In this document: piece after piece, positions 16,355 to 25,989 of the stretch
How the letters are laid out: each line of letters opens with the position of its first letter
How positions within the stretch are numbered: the stretch's first letter is position 1
Origin: Pseudorhodoferax aquiterrae
GTDB lineage: Bacteria; Pseudomonadota; Gammaproteobacteria; Burkholderiales; Burkholderiaceae_C
Length of the DNA: 57,602 nucleotides
Direction of reading: 5' to 3'
Assembly (NCBI RefSeq): GCF_014652235.1
Contig: NZ_BMYK01000034.1
Span: 1-57,602 of the forward strand
The notes under the pieces: model-generated
The model's database searches: none
What the model saw: only the letters and a program-made list of their open reading frames with translations
What the model was told of the DNA's origin: nothing
Program-made: the position numbers and the translations under genes

Positions 16355-17773
16355 TCAGCCCGTTGTCGCGGCCGGCGCAGCGGCCTGGGCCTGCCAGCCG
16401 CCGCCCAGCACCTTGTAGAGCGTGACGCGGTTGGCCTGGTCGGTCAGTTGCAGGCCGATCAGCGTCTGCTGCGCGGCGTAGAGCGCGCGCTGCGCGTCCA
16501 GCACCTCCAGGTAGCTGCCGCCACCGCCCTTGAACAAGGCCTGGGCCAGCTCGAAGCTGCGCGTCGTGGCTGCGACCAGGGCGCGCTGGGCCTCCAGTCG
16601 CTCGGCCAGCGTGCGGCGCTCGGCCAGCGCATCGGACACTTCGCGGAAGGCCGTCTGCAGCGTCTTCTCGTAGCTGGACAGCACGATGTCGCGCTGCACT
16701 TCGGTGGCGCGCAGCTGGTTGCGGCGCGCGCCGTTGTCGAACAGCGGCAGGCTGATCGAGGGACCGAAGCTCCAGGCCCGGCTGCCGCCTTCGAACAGGC
16801 TGGACAGGCTGGGGCTGGCCACGCCGGCCGAACCGGTCAGCGTGATGCGCGGGTACAGCGCGGCGCGCGCGACGCCGATGTCGTGGTGGGCCGCGCGCAG
16901 TGCGTGCTCGGCCGCCAGCACGTCGGGCCGCTGCTGCAGCACGCTGGACGGCAGGTCGGCCGGCGGCGTGGGCAAGGATGCGACCGCGACGGCCCCCTCG
17001 CCTGGCAGCAGCGCAGCCGGCAGCTGCGTGCCGGCCAGCAGCGCCAGCGCATTGCGGCCCTGCTCGACCAAGGTGTCGAAAGCCGCCACCTGGCCGCGCG
17101 CGGACTCCACGGTGGTCTGGGCCTGCGCCAGCGCCACGCCGGACTGCGCGCCCAACGCATGGGCCTGGCGGATCAGGTCGTAGGAGCGCTGCTGGCTTTG
17201 CAGCGTCTCGCGCGCGAGACGCAGCCGCTGCTGGTCGGTCGCCAGCTGCAGCCAGGCCTGGGCGACCGAAGCCACCAGGCTGATCTGCGCGCTGCGGCGC
17301 GCGTCCTCGGTGCGCAAGAACTCCTCGAGCGCCGAATCGGACAGGTTGCGCACGCGGCCGAAGAAATCCAGCTCGTACGACGTGAGGCCGAAGTTGGTGC
17401 TGAAGCGGTCGGCGATGCTGGCGTTGCCGCTCGTGGTCAGCGCCGCCGGCGTGCGCGCCCGGCTGGCAGCCGCGCCCAGATCGACCGATGGCAAGGTGGC
17501 GGCGCTGCTCACGCCGTACAGCGCCCGCGCGCGCTCGATGCTGAGCGCCGCGGAGCGCAGGTCACGGTTGTTGTCCAGCGCGAGCGCCAGCACGCCGCGC
17601 AGGCGCTCGTCCACGAAGAACTCCTGCCAGCCCGCCAGCGGCTGCGGCGCGGCCTGGCCGTCGGCCGGCCAGGCCTGCGGTATGGGGGCGGCGGGCTGCT
17701 CGTAGCGTGGTGCCAGGTTGGCGCAGCCGGACAGAGCGGCCACGACGGCCAGGGGAATCAGTGCACGGCGCAT
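16355..17773 (-). CDS. RND efflux outer-membrane lipoprotein (OprM/NodT family)
   Basis: 472-aa outer-membrane channel. It has a lipoprotein signal (MRRALIPLAVVAALSGC) with Cys at residue 17, then two OEP (TolC-like) repeats rich in long helices (ERARALYGVSSAATLPSV; QRPDVLAAEHALRAAHHDIGVARA; GGGSYLEVLDAQRALY). It forms the exit duct of the tripartite pump encoded immediately upstream on the same strand; its ATG follows the pump stop by one base. The Ala/Gly-rich C-terminus after KVLGGGW is short. No regulator gene lies in this operon. Confidence 0.93.
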   Translation of the reverse strand: MRRALIPLAVVAALSGCANLAPRYEQPAAPIPQAWPADGQAAPQPLAGWQEFFVDERLRGVLALALDNNRDLRSAALSIERARALYGVSSAATLPSVDLGAAASRARTPAALTTSGNASIADRFSTNFGLTSYELDFFGRVRNLSDSALEEFLRTEDARRSAQISLVASVAQAWLQLATDQQRLRLARETLQSQQRSYDLIRQAHALGAQSGVALAQAQTTVESARGQVAAFDTLVEQGRNALALLAGTQLPAALLPGEGAVAVASLPTPPADLPSSVLQQRPDVLAAEHALRAAHHDIGVARAALYPRITLTGSAGVASPSLSSLFEGGSRAWSFGPSISLPLFDNGARRNQLRATEVQRDIVLSSYEKTLQTAFREVSDALAERRTLAERLEAQRALVAATTRSFELAQALFKGGGGSYLEVLDAQRALYAAQQTLIGLQLTDQANRVTLYKVLGGGWQAQAAAPAATTG

Positions 17774-17774
17774 G

Positions 17775-20700
17775 TCAGCGGCCTCCCTGTTCGGCCAGCT
17801 GCGGCGGCTCGGCCGCCTGCTTGCGCTGGCCACGCCGTTCCAGCCAGCCGCGGATCAGCACGAAGAACAGCGGCACGAAGAAGATACCCAGCGCCGTGCC
17901 GATGGCCATGCCGCCCAGGACGGCGGTCCCGATGGCCACGCGGCCGCCAGCGCCGGCACCAGTGCCGATGGCCAGCGGCAGCACGCCGAAACCGAAGGCC
18001 AGCGAGGTCATCAGGATGGGCCGCAAGCGCAGACGCACCGCCTCCATGGTGGCGTCGAACACGCTGCGCCCCTGCTCCTGCAATTGCTTGGCGAATTCCA
18101 CGATCAGGATCGCGTTCTTGGACGACAGGCCCACCGTGGTCAGCAGCCCGACCTGGAAGTACACGTCGTTGGTCAGCCCGCGCATGCTCGTGAACAGCAG
18201 CGCGCCGATGATGCCCAGCGGCACCACCAGGATCACCGAGAACGGCACGGACCAGCTCTCGTACAGCGCCGCCAGGCACAGGAAGACGAACAGGATGGAG
18301 ATGGCGTAGAGCAACGGCGCCTGGGCGCCCGACAGCCGCTCCTGGTAGGAGGCGCCGGTCCACTCGTAGTCGATGCCGGCCGGCATCTCGCGCATGATCT
18401 CTTCCACGATCGCCATGGCGGCACCCGAACTGACGCCTGGCGCGGCGTCGCCCGTGAACTCGTAGGCGGGTGCGCCGTTGTAGCGCGCCAGCTGCGGCGA
18501 GCCATAGCTCCAGCGCGAGCTCGAGAAGGCATGGAAGGGCACCATCTGGCCCAGGCTGTTGCGCACGCTCCAGCGCTCGATGTCGGACGGCAGCATGCGG
18601 AAGGCCGTGTCGCCCTGCATGTAGACGCGCTTGACGCGGCCGTTGTTCAGGAAGTCGTTGACATAGGTGCCGCCCATGGCCGTGGACAGCGTGCTGTCCA
18701 CGGCACTGGTGGCCAGGCTCAATGCGCCGGCGCGCGCGTCGTCGATGTCGATGCGGAACTCTGGCGTGTCTTCCAGGCCGTTCATGCGCACGTTGCGCAG
18801 TTCGGGCCGGGCCTGCAGCAGCTCCAGGGTCTTGCGCTGCGCGGCCACCAGCGCGTCATGGCCCAGGCCGTTGATGTCCTTCAAGAAGAAGTTGAAGCCC
18901 GAGGCCGCGCCCAGGCCGCGCACCGCCGGCGGCAGTTGCACGATGATGCGCGCGTCGCGGATCTTGCCGAGTTCGCGGCCGGCCCGCGCCGCGATCGCAG
19001 CGGCCGAGGCCGAAGCCTCGGTGCGCTCGTCCCACTCCTTGAGCTTGACGAAGGCGCGTGCCGAGCTCTGATCGCCGTTCTGGCCGGTCAGCACGTTCAC
19101 GCTGACCACCTCGGGCTGCTGGGCGAAGTACTCCTGCACCTGGTTCACGACGGGTTGCAGCCGGGCGTTGGACGCGCCGGGCGGCAGGTTCATCTGCACG
19201 GTCACGAAGCCCTGGTCCTCGTCGGGCAGAAAGGCCGTGGGCAGGCGCATGAACAGCACCGTCACGCCGGCCAGGATCAGCGCATAGACGACCAGGCTGC
19301 GCTTGCCGCGTTTGAGGATCCCGCCCACCGCGCCCTGGTAGGCACCGGCGCTGCGGTCGAAGCCATGGTTGAACTTGACGAAGAAGCGGTCCACCCAGCC
19401 CAGCGGCCCGCGCCGCGGCGCCGCGCCGTGCGGGCTGTGCGCGCCCTTGGGAATGGGCTTGAGCAGCGTGGCGCACAGCGCGGGCGTGAGCGACAGCGCC
19501 ACCAGCACCGACAGCACCATGGACGAGACGATGGTGATGGAGAACTGGCGGTAGATCACGCCCGTGGAGCCGCCGAAGAAGGCCATGGGAATGAACACGG
19601 CCGACAGCACCAGCGCGATGCCGATCAGTGCCGGCGTGATTTCGGCCATGGATTTCTTGGTGGCCTCCTTGGGCGAGAGGCCTTCGTCGCTCATCACGCG
19701 CTCGACGTTCTCCACCACCACGATGGCATCGTCCACCAGGAGGCCGATGGCCAGCACCATGGCGAACATGGTCAGCGTGTTGATCGAATAGCCGGCCGCC
19801 GACAGCACGCCGAAGGTGCCCAGCAGCACCACGGGCACCGTGATCGCCGGAATCAAGGTGGCGCGGAAGTTCTGCAGGAACACGTACATGACGATCACGA
19901 CCAGCAGCACGGCTTCGAACAAGGCCTTGACGACCTCCTCGATGGATGCACTCACGAAGGGCGTGGTGTCGTAGGTCACGAAGCTCTCGAGCTGGTTCGG
20001 GAAGAACGGCTGCAGCTCGGCAATCTTGGCGTTGACGGCCTCGGCCACCTTGACGGCGTTGGCACCATCGGCCAGCACGATGCCCATGCCGGCGCCCGGG
20101 CGGCCGCGCAGGATGGAGCGCACCGTCAGGTTCTCGGCGCCGAGTTCGAGCCGGGCCACGTCCTTCAGGCGCACGACGGCGCCGTCCGGCGTCACGCGCA
20201 GCACCACGTTGCCGAACTGCTCGGGCGTCTCCAGCTTGCTGCGCGCGGTGATGGTGGCCGTGAGCTGCTGCTCGGCCACGGCCGGCAGTGCGCCGAGCTG
20301 GCCAGCCGAGACCTGGGCGTTCTGCGCCTGCAGCGCGCTGTTGATGTCCGACGGCATCAGCGCGTACTTGCGCAGCTTGTCCGGGTCCAGCCAGATGCGC
20401 ATCGCGTAGCCCGTGCCCAGCACCTGCACGTCGCCCACGCCATCGACGCGGCTGATCACGTCCACGAGGTTGCTCGTGATGTAGTCGCCCACGTCCACGG
20501 CCGAAGCGCTGCCGTCGCCCGAGTAGAAGGCGATGACCATCAGGAAGTCGTTGCCGCCCTTGGTCACGAACACGCCGCGGCTTTGCACCTGCTGCGGCAG
20601 CCGCGACATGGCGGGCTGCATCTTGTTCTGCACCTGCATCTGGGCCACGTCGATGTCGGTGCCGGGCGCGAAGGTCAGCGTGATGCGCGACTGGCCCGAG

Positions 20701-20951
20701 GAGTTGCTGCTGCTCTGCATGTAGAGCAGGTTGTCCAGGCCCTTCATCTGCTGCTCGATGATCTGGGTCACCGAGTCCTCGACCGTCTTGGCCGAGGCGC
20801 CCGTGTAGGTGGAACCCACGGACACGCGCGGCGGCGCGATGTCGGGGTATTGCTCGAGCGGCAGCGTGCGGATCGACAGCAGACCCGCGAGCATCACGAT
20901 GATGGACAGCACCCACGCGAAGATGGGGCGCTCGATGAAGAACTGCGCCAT
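17775..20951 (-). CDS. RND efflux pump, HAE1 family inner-membrane transporter
   Basis: 1058-aa proton-driven multidrug pump like AcrB/MexB. It starts MAQFFIERPIFAWVLSI and carries the standard twelve-helix plan with two large periplasmic loops. The proton-relay Asp pair is in GLLVDDAIVVVENVER (TM4). The docking and pore segments (QMQVQNKMQPAMSRLP, GFNFFLKD) and the late FLCLAALYESW are typical. The length fits the family. It is transcribed after the adaptor (18-base gap) and before the outer-membrane component. The substrate range cannot be deduced. Confidence 0.96.
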   Translation of the reverse strand: MAQFFIERPIFAWVLSIIVMLAGLLSIRTLPLEQYPDIAPPRVSVGSTYTGASAKTVEDSVTQIIEQQMKGLDNLLYMQSSSNSSGQSRITLTFAPGTDIDVAQMQVQNKMQPAMSRLPQQVQSRGVFVTKGGNDFLMVIAFYSGDGSASAVDVGDYITSNLVDVISRVDGVGDVQVLGTGYAMRIWLDPDKLRKYALMPSDINSALQAQNAQVSAGQLGALPAVAEQQLTATITARSKLETPEQFGNVVLRVTPDGAVVRLKDVARLELGAENLTVRSILRGRPGAGMGIVLADGANAVKVAEAVNAKIAELQPFFPNQLESFVTYDTTPFVSASIEEVVKALFEAVLLVVIVMYVFLQNFRATLIPAITVPVVLLGTFGVLSAAGYSINTLTMFAMVLAIGLLVDDAIVVVENVERVMSDEGLSPKEATKKSMAEITPALIGIALVLSAVFIPMAFFGGSTGVIYRQFSITIVSSMVLSVLVALSLTPALCATLLKPIPKGAHSPHGAAPRRGPLGWVDRFFVKFNHGFDRSAGAYQGAVGGILKRGKRSLVVYALILAGVTVLFMRLPTAFLPDEDQGFVTVQMNLPPGASNARLQPVVNQVQEYFAQQPEVVSVNVLTGQNGDQSSARAFVKLKEWDERTEASASAAAIAARAGRELGKIRDARIIVQLPPAVRGLGAASGFNFFLKDINGLGHDALVAAQRKTLELLQARPELRNVRMNGLEDTPEFRIDIDDARAGALSLATSAVDSTLSTAMGGTYVNDFLNNGRVKRVYMQGDTAFRMLPSDIERWSVRNSLGQMVPFHAFSSSRWSYGSPQLARYNGAPAYEFTGDAAPGVSSGAAMAIVEEIMREMPAGIDYEWTGASYQERLSGAQAPLLYAISILFVFLCLAALYESWSVPFSVILVVPLGIIGALLFTSMRGLTNDVYFQVGLLTTVGLSSKNAILIVEFAKQLQEQGRSVFDATMEAVRLRLRPILMTSLAFGFGVLPLAIGTGAGAGGRVAIGTAVLGGMAIGTALGIFFVPLFFVLIRGWLERRGQRKQAAEPPQLAEQGGR

Positions 20952-20969
20952 GGACGGGTCTCCCGGCGC

Positions 20970-22241
20970 TCAGCGCACGATCTTGGCGTCGACCAGCGGG
21001 CTGGCGCTGGCCACCGGGCCCGGTCCGGGACCGCCCTTGCCGTTGACCGGCGCCGGCGCACCGGTGCCGGCCTTGGGCGTCACCTCGCTGGCACGCACCA
21101 GGTCGCCGGCGCGCGCGCGCTGCGAGCCCTCGACCAGCACGCGGTCGCCGGCCTGCAGGCCATCGAGCACCTGCCAGCGGTTGGCCACGGCGCGGCCGAC
21201 CGTCACGGGGCGCTTGACCAGCTTGTCGTCCGGCCCCACCACGAGCGCCGAGGCGCTGCCATCCGGCGCGCGCGTCACGGCCTGCTGCGGCACCAGCAGC
21301 GCGTCCTCGGCCACGCCCTCCTCGAGCACGGCGCGCACGTACATGCCGGGCATCAGCATGCGGTCGGGGTTGGGCACCACCGCGCGCAGCGTCACGCTGC
21401 CGGTGCCGGCATCCACGGTCACGCCGGCGAAGGTCAGCCTGCCGGCATGGGGGTAGACGCTGCCGTCCTCCAGCAGCACGCGGATCGGCGCCTCGTCGGC
21501 GCGGCCGCGCGACAGGCGGCCGCTGGCCAGTTCGCGCTTCAAGCGCAGCAGCTCGGCGCTGGACTGCGTCACGTGCACGTTGATCGGATCGAGCTGCTGG
21601 ATCGTGGTCAGCGGCGTGGCCTGGTCGGCCGTGACCAGCGCGCCGGCCGTCACGCTGGACAGCTCGATCCAGCCGCTGATGGGCGCGACGATGCGCGTGC
21701 GCGCGAGGTTGATGCGGGCGGTCTGCTCGGCCGCGCGCGCCACGGCCACATCGGCCTCGGCCTGCTCGGCGGCGGCCTGGGTCTGCTCGTTGACCTGCTG
21801 GCTGATGGCGTCGATCTTGACGAGCTCGGCATTGCGCCTGGCCACGCTGCGGGCCGTGGCCAGCGTGGTCTCGGCGCGGCGCACGGCCGCGCGCGCGCTC
21901 GCGGCCGTGGCCTCGAAGCTGGCCGGGTCCAGTTGGTAGAGCACCTGGCCGGCCTTGACGTTCGAGCCTTCGGTGAACAGGCGCTGCTGCACGATGCCAC
22001 CGACCTGCGGCCGGATCTGCGCGATCACGGGTGCCACGGTGCGGCCGGCCAGTTCGGTCGTGACCGGCATGCGCTCGGTCTTGAGCGTCACCACGCCCAC
22101 GTCCTTGGCCTGGGGTGCGGCGGCCGGTGCAGCGGCCTTGCTCTCGCCCGTGCCGCGCGAACAGCCGGCGGCGGCCAGCAGTGCCAACAGCAGCGGCAGG
22201 CACAGGTCACGGGGACGCAAGAAAGGTTTCAGAATCGGCAT
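20970..22241 (-). CDS. RND efflux periplasmic adaptor (membrane fusion protein)
   Basis: 423-aa lipoprotein adaptor. The signal ends LLAAAGC (Cys near 26). Lipoyl/hairpin halves (IRPQVGGIVQQRLFTEGSNVKAG and ARTRIVAPISGWIE-type segment) flank a long coiled coil, followed by beta-barrel and membrane-proximal domains (NPDRMLMPGMYVRAVLEEG, VPQQAVTR). The start at 22241 gives a normal lipoprotein signal; upstream codons are open but lack one. The tail after RASEVTP is Gly/Pro rich. It is the first gene of the efflux operon, divergent from the dehalogenase across 265 bases. Confidence 0.94.
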   Translation of the reverse strand: MPILKPFLRPRDLCLPLLLALLAAAGCSRGTGESKAAAPAAAPQAKDVGVVTLKTERMPVTTELAGRTVAPVIAQIRPQVGGIVQQRLFTEGSNVKAGQVLYQLDPASFEATAASARAAVRRAETTLATARSVARRNAELVKIDAISQQVNEQTQAAAEQAEADVAVARAAEQTARINLARTRIVAPISGWIELSSVTAGALVTADQATPLTTIQQLDPINVHVTQSSAELLRLKRELASGRLSRGRADEAPIRVLLEDGSVYPHAGRLTFAGVTVDAGTGSVTLRAVVPNPDRMLMPGMYVRAVLEEGVAEDALLVPQQAVTRAPDGSASALVVGPDDKLVKRPVTVGRAVANRWQVLDGLQAGDRVLVEGSQRARAGDLVRASEVTPKAGTGAPAPVNGKGGPGPGPVASASPLVDAKIVR

Positions 22242-22506
22242 GGAAGAGACCTGTGGGGGACGGCGTGCTCTCGAAACCGGAACGGCCGGATCGGGCATGG
22301 CAGCGAGGGCGCCACGGTGGATCGGGCCGGCTCCGGTGAGTTCCCATCCACGGCCCGCGACGTACCAGCTTTGCAAACCAGACACAATGGCGGGGTTCCC
22401 GGACCACAAGCAAATGCGATGCCCGCGGCCAGCGCGCAACGATACACCGGCTTGAAACATTTGGTCATGAATGGGATGTAAAGCACGAACGAAAAGGAGA
22501 CTGCGC
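22242..22506. other. Divergent promoter region of efflux operon and dehalogenase
   Basis: 265 bases with lower GC content than the flanks, especially at 22380-22500 (TTTGCAAACCAG, TTGAAACATTTGG, TGTAAAGCACG). It must serve both the efflux operon and the plus-strand dehalogenase. AAAAGGAGA just before 22507 is the dehalogenase ribosome site. I see no clear regulator-binding palindrome and no regulator gene. Confidence 0.45.
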
Positions 22507-23205
22507 ATGCCACAGCCACCCGCCGTGCTGGCCTTTGACACCTTCGGCACGGTGGTCGACTGGCACGGCAGCATCGCCCGCGAGATCCGCGCGCTGCATC
22601 CGCAGGTCGATGGCGCGGCTTTCGCGCGGGCCTGGCGTGCCGGCTACCAGCCGGCCATGGAACGCGTGCGCTCGGGCGCGCTGGGCTGGACGCTGATCGA
22701 CGACCTGCACCGCCTGATCCTGGACGAGATCCTGCCGCGCTTCGGCCTGCAGGCCATGCCGGAGGACGCACGGCGGCAGCTCAACAAGGCCTGGCACCGG
22801 CTGGACCCCTGGCCCGACGTGCTGAACGGCCTGGCGCGCCTGAAGCGGCACTACACCATCTGCACGCTGTCCAACGGCAACATCGGCCTCCTGACCAACA
22901 TGGCCAAGCGCGCCGGCCTGCCCTGGGACTGCATCCTGTCGGCCGAGGTGTTCCGGGCCTACAAGCCGGACCCGGCCACCTACCTCGGCGTGGCGCGTGT
23001 GTTCGACCTGCCGCCCGGCGAGGTCATGCTGGTGGCCGCGCACCACAGCGACCTGGCCGCCGCGCGCGCCTGCGGCCTGCAGACGGCCTACATCGAGCGT
23101 CCGCTGGAATTCGGTGCGGACCAGCCCAAGGACGTGTCGCCACAGCCTGGCAACGACCTGCACTGCCGCGACTTCAATGACCTGGCCGCCCGGCTGGGTG
23201 CCTGA
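22507..23205 (+). CDS. Haloacid dehalogenase type II-like HAD hydrolase
   Basis: 232-aa HAD-superfamily enzyme. Motif I is [11 protein letters not shown] with nucleophile D11. Motif II lies in CTLSNGN and motif III in YKPDPATYL (Lys). The acidic motif IV is less clear: it reads [10 protein letters not shown] where VAAHxxDL is usual in L-2-haloacid dehalogenases. The family would hydrolyse 2-haloalkanoic acids, but a phosphatase-like role is possible. The ATG at 22507 has an AAAGGAGA site; an in-frame ATG at 22471 would add 12 basic residues and is less likely. Confidence 0.88.
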   Translation: MPQPPAVLAFDTFGTVVDWHGSIAREIRALHPQVDGAAFARAWRAGYQPAMERVRSGALGWTLIDDLHRLILDEILPRFGLQAMPEDARRQLNKAWHRLDPWPDVLNGLARLKRHYTICTLSNGNIGLLTNMAKRAGLPWDCILSAEVFRAYKPDPATYLGVARVFDLPPGEVMLVAAHHSDLAAARACGLQTAYIERPLEFGADQPKDVSPQPGNDLHCRDFNDLAARLGA

Positions 23206-23252
23206 AGCACCACGCCAGCACGGTTTCGCGGGTCTGGCTAGCATCGCCGGCC

Positions 23253-24239
23253 ATGACCGCACTTTCCGTACTCGACCTCTGCCCCATCGTGGAAGGCGGC
23301 GACGCCGCCCAGGCCTTCCACAACAGCCGCGACCTGGCGCAGCACGCCGAGCGCCTGGGCTACCAGCGCTTCTGGCTGGCCGAGCACCATGGCATGCCCG
23401 GCATCGCCAGCGCCGCGACCTCGGTCGTCATCGCCCATGTGGCGGGCGGCACCAAGACCATCCGTGTGGGCGCGGGCGGCATCATGCTGCCCAACCACTC
23501 GCCGCTCGTGATCGCCGAGCAGTTCGGCACGCTGGAGTCGCTGTTTCCCGGCCGCATCGACCTGGGCCTGGGCCGCGCGCCGGGCTCGGACCAGGCCACG
23601 GCGCGCGCGCTGCGCCGCGATGCCTTCGAGTCGCCCGACCAGTTTCCGCAGGACGTGGTGGAGCTCATGCACTACCTCTCGCCCCAGGCCGCCCATGCGC
23701 GCATCCAGGCGATCCCGGGCACCGGGCTGCAGGTGCCGATCTGGATCCTGGGCTCCAGCCTGTTCGGGGCCCAGCTGGCCGCGGAGCTGGGCCTGCCCTA
23801 CGCCTTCGCCTCGCACTTCGCGCCGGCCGCGATGATGGACGCCATCGCGATCTACCGCGCGCGCTTCAAGCCTTCGGCCCAACTGGCCAAGCCGCACGTG
23901 ATGCTGGGGATGGGGGTGTTCGCCGCCGACACCGACGAAGAAGCGCAGCTGCTCGCCAGTTCCATGCAGCAGGCCTTCGTCAACCTGCGCAGCGGCCGGC
24001 CGTCGCGGCTGCAGCCGCCCAAGCCGGGTTATCTGGAGCAACTCACGGGGCCCGAGCAGGCCATCCTGGCCCAGACCATGAGTGCGGCGGCGATCGGTTC
24101 ACCGGACACGGTGCGTCGCCAGTTGAAGGAATTCATTGCCCGCACGGGCGCGGACGAGTTGATGGTCGCCACGCAGATCTTCGACCACGCGGCCCGTGTG
24201 CGGTCCTACGAGATCCTGGCGCAGGTGCACCAGGGCTGA
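23253..24239 (+). CDS. LLM-class flavin-dependent oxidoreductase
   Basis: 328-aa luciferase-like monooxygenase of the YhbW/MsnO8 type. It starts with [12 protein letters not shown], then has the family block [50 protein letters not shown] and [26 protein letters not shown]. It would use reduced FMN and oxygen on an unknown substrate. A TAGCAT box at 23239-23244 sits 9 bases before the ATG with no Shine-Dalgarno, another short-leader candidate. Confidence 0.92.
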   Translation: MTALSVLDLCPIVEGGDAAQAFHNSRDLAQHAERLGYQRFWLAEHHGMPGIASAATSVVIAHVAGGTKTIRVGAGGIMLPNHSPLVIAEQFGTLESLFPGRIDLGLGRAPGSDQATARALRRDAFESPDQFPQDVVELMHYLSPQAAHARIQAIPGTGLQVPIWILGSSLFGAQLAAELGLPYAFASHFAPAAMMDAIAIYRARFKPSAQLAKPHVMLGMGVFAADTDEEAQLLASSMQQAFVNLRSGRPSRLQPPKPGYLEQLTGPEQAILAQTMSAAAIGSPDTVRRQLKEFIARTGADELMVATQIFDHAARVRSYEILAQVHQG

Positions 24240-24248
24240 TGCAGGCGC

Positions 24249-24449
24249 TCACCACTCTCCGACGGCGCGCACGCGCTGGTCCAGGTCGGGCCAGTCGCCC
24301 TGGCCGTCGGCGGCCTCCGGAGCCTGCGGCGCGGCGTCCGACCGGACCACGCCACGGCCTGCCAGGCGCTGCATGAACTGCTGGCCTTCATGCCGTGCGA
24401 AGGCGGCGAAGGACGGGGCGGAAGGCGGGGCGTCGTGGGGGGATGGCAT
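24249..24449 (-). CDS. Small hypothetical protein
   Basis: 66-aa unrecognised protein starting [21 protein letters not shown] and ending QRVRAVGEW. It is Ala/Pro rich with a short helical centre ([12 protein letters not shown]) and no signal or membrane segment. AGGAG lies 6 bases before the ATG, which supports translation. It is divergent from the ProQ/FinO gene and converges on the flavoprotein gene with a 9-base gap. It may be a lineage-specific small protein. Confidence 0.55.
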   Translation of the reverse strand: MPSPHDAPPSAPSFAAFARHEGQQFMQRLAGRGVVRSDAAPQAPEAADGQGDWPDLDQRVRAVGEW

Positions 24450-24590
24450 GGCGCGGCTCCTGTTGCGTTCGGGCAACGAAAGTGTAAGGAGCACCCGATG
24501 AACACCGCGTGACATGGGCACGCACGCAACGTGACGTATGCACGTTCCGACCCAGAAATTTGCAAACGGTTGTGACAACGGCCGGCTTCC

Positions 24591-24596
24591 TACAAT
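24591..24596 (+). promoter_or_regulatory. Candidate -10 box of the proQ-like gene
   Basis: TACAAT at 24591-24596 ends 10 bases before the ATG at 24607, so transcription would start about 3-4 bases upstream of the start codon. A TTGTGA at about 24570 is a weak -35 with non-ideal spacing. No Shine-Dalgarno lies between the box and the ATG. Confidence 0.45.
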
Positions 24597-24606
24597 CGCC
24601 CCCGCA

Positions 24607-25317
24607 ATGACTGACGCCTCCACCACCTCTTCGGCCCCCGCCGACGCACCCTCGCAGCAACGCAAGCGTCGCCGCCAGCCCGGCCGCAAAGGCCAGCAGC
24701 AGCGCCCGCAGGGCCGTCCGGTCCACCCGCTGCTGGAGCAGCTGGCCGAACTGCACCCGGCGCTGTTCGGTGCGCGCTTCCGCCCGCTCAAGCTCGGCAC
24801 TTTCCAGGACCTCATGGAGCGCCATGCGGGCCTGTTCGACCCTGCCGCACTGAAGGAGGCGCTGGGCCAGCACGCGCGTTCATCGCGCTATCTCGAGAGC
24901 CTGGCGCGTGGCGACCAGCGCCACGACCTGGACGGCCATCCCGTCGCGCCGCTGGCGCTGGACCACCAGCACCATGCCCTGGTCGAGCTGTTCAAGCGCC
25001 GCCAGGCCCGCAGCAAGGAAGATTTGCAGCCTGCGCTGCGTGCGCGCGTGCGCGAACTGTTCGTGCAGAGCGGGCTGGACCGCGCCGGCTATGCGGCCAC
25101 AGCCAAGGTGAATCCCGACACGCTGGCCGCTCTGCTGGACGCCGCGGACCAGGACCAGGCCGCCGACATCGCCCGGCGCGAGGCCCTGCTGCGCGCGTTC
25201 GAGTTGGGCGGGCTCAGCGAAGCGGTGTTTGCCGACCAGTACGGCCTTGCGCCCGAGGCCGTGGCACCCCTGCTCGCACAGGCCCGCGACGACCGCCGCG
25301 TGCGCGCCGCACGCTGA
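24607..25317 (+). CDS. ProQ/FinO-family RNA chaperone
   Basis: 236-aa RNA-binding protein. A disordered basic N-terminus (QQRKRRRQPGRKGQQQRPQGR, about 17-38) precedes a FinO/ProQ fold at about 40-150 (HPLLEQLAELHPALFG, RPLKLGTFQDLM, ALGQHARSSRYLESLARG, RHDLDG). A helical acidic-to-mixed C-terminal region follows. It would bind structured sRNAs and mRNA 3' ends and influence their stability. It stands alone, with a short palindrome (GCGCGGCCGCGC, 25318-25329) after the stop. Confidence 0.93.
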   Translation: MTDASTTSSAPADAPSQQRKRRRQPGRKGQQQRPQGRPVHPLLEQLAELHPALFGARFRPLKLGTFQDLMERHAGLFDPAALKEALGQHARSSRYLESLARGDQRHDLDGHPVAPLALDHQHHALVELFKRRQARSKEDLQPALRARVRELFVQSGLDRAGYAATAKVNPDTLAALLDAADQDQAADIARREALLRAFELGGLSEAVFADQYGLAPEAVAPLLAQARDDRRVRAAR

Positions 25318-25330
25318 GCGCGGCCGCGCC

Positions 25331-25813
25331 TCAGCGCGGCACCACCAGCACCGGGTTCTCGGTCTTGGGCTCGATGGTCACTTCGGTCTGGCCGGGCGGC
25401 ACGACCACCGTCTCGACCTCGCGGATCACGCCGCCGCCGCCCACGCTGCCGCTCTGGTTGCCGTAGCCCAGGACGCGCGCCGTGCAGGCGGCATGGTCTT
25501 CGCCGCCCAGCGCGTCGCAGCGGCGCATGGCATTGGCCGTCAATTGGTCCTGGCCCTGCGTCTGCAGCTCGCCTTTGCGCTTGTCGGCCTGGGCGTTGGC
25601 GGCCTCGCGCAGGCAGGTGTCCTGCGCCTGCGGCGTGGCCCCGCTCAGGCAGGCGGCGCGTTCACGCTCGTAGCTGCCGGAGTTGTCGATGCCCGTCTGG
25701 GTCGACGTCGCGACCTGGGCGCTGGCAGCGCCCACGGCCAGGGCGCAGACCAGCCCGAAGTACGCGAAGGGCCGGCTGCGCTGGAAGCGTTCGTTGCGGT
25801 ATTGCACAGACAT
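25331..25813 (-). CDS. Exported hypothetical protein
   Basis: 160-aa protein with a signal-like N-terminus (RPFAYFGLVCALAVGAASAQ). The mature part has two regularly spaced Cys pairs (RAACLSGATPQAQDTCLREAA and RRCDALGGEDHAACTARVLG), which could form disulfides, and a Val/Pro-rich C-terminus (VETVVVPPGQTEVTIEP). I do not recognise a named domain. Similar small Cys-paired exported proteins are common in this order. It converges on the ProQ/FinO gene with a 13-base gap. Confidence 0.75.
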   Translation of the reverse strand: MSVQYRNERFQRSRPFAYFGLVCALAVGAASAQVATSTQTGIDNSGSYERERAACLSGATPQAQDTCLREAANAQADKRKGELQTQGQDQLTANAMRRCDALGGEDHAACTARVLGYGNQSGSVGGGGVIREVETVVVPPGQTEVTIEPKTENPVLVVPR

Positions 25814-25989
25814 GGTGAACCTCTCGTGTTCTGGCTGACGATGTTCCGAAGTCTAGGAACGGTACAGCCGCCGGCGCGCCGGACGGCACCGGCGCCGTCC
25901 GCACCCCGAACGCCCGCCAGCCTGTAGGACAAGGCTGCCTGCAGGTCGCCGCCTACACTCGCGCCCGTTCCCATGACGAGACATCCACC

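Noticed and set aside
17718-22481. A very long open frame (1587 codons) on the plus strand opposite the efflux genes
   Set aside because: It is antisense to three clear efflux genes, its translation is low-complexity His/Arg/Gly/Ala rich, and such mirror frames are expected in very GC-rich DNA. The same applies to the long plus-strand frames at 32-2563, 27062-30493 and 35765-39361.
22507-23205. Assigning the HAD protein as a confirmed 2-haloacid dehalogenase gene
   Set aside because: Motif IV is atypical (HHSDL) and there is no haloacid transporter or regulator nearby, so only a family-level call is made.
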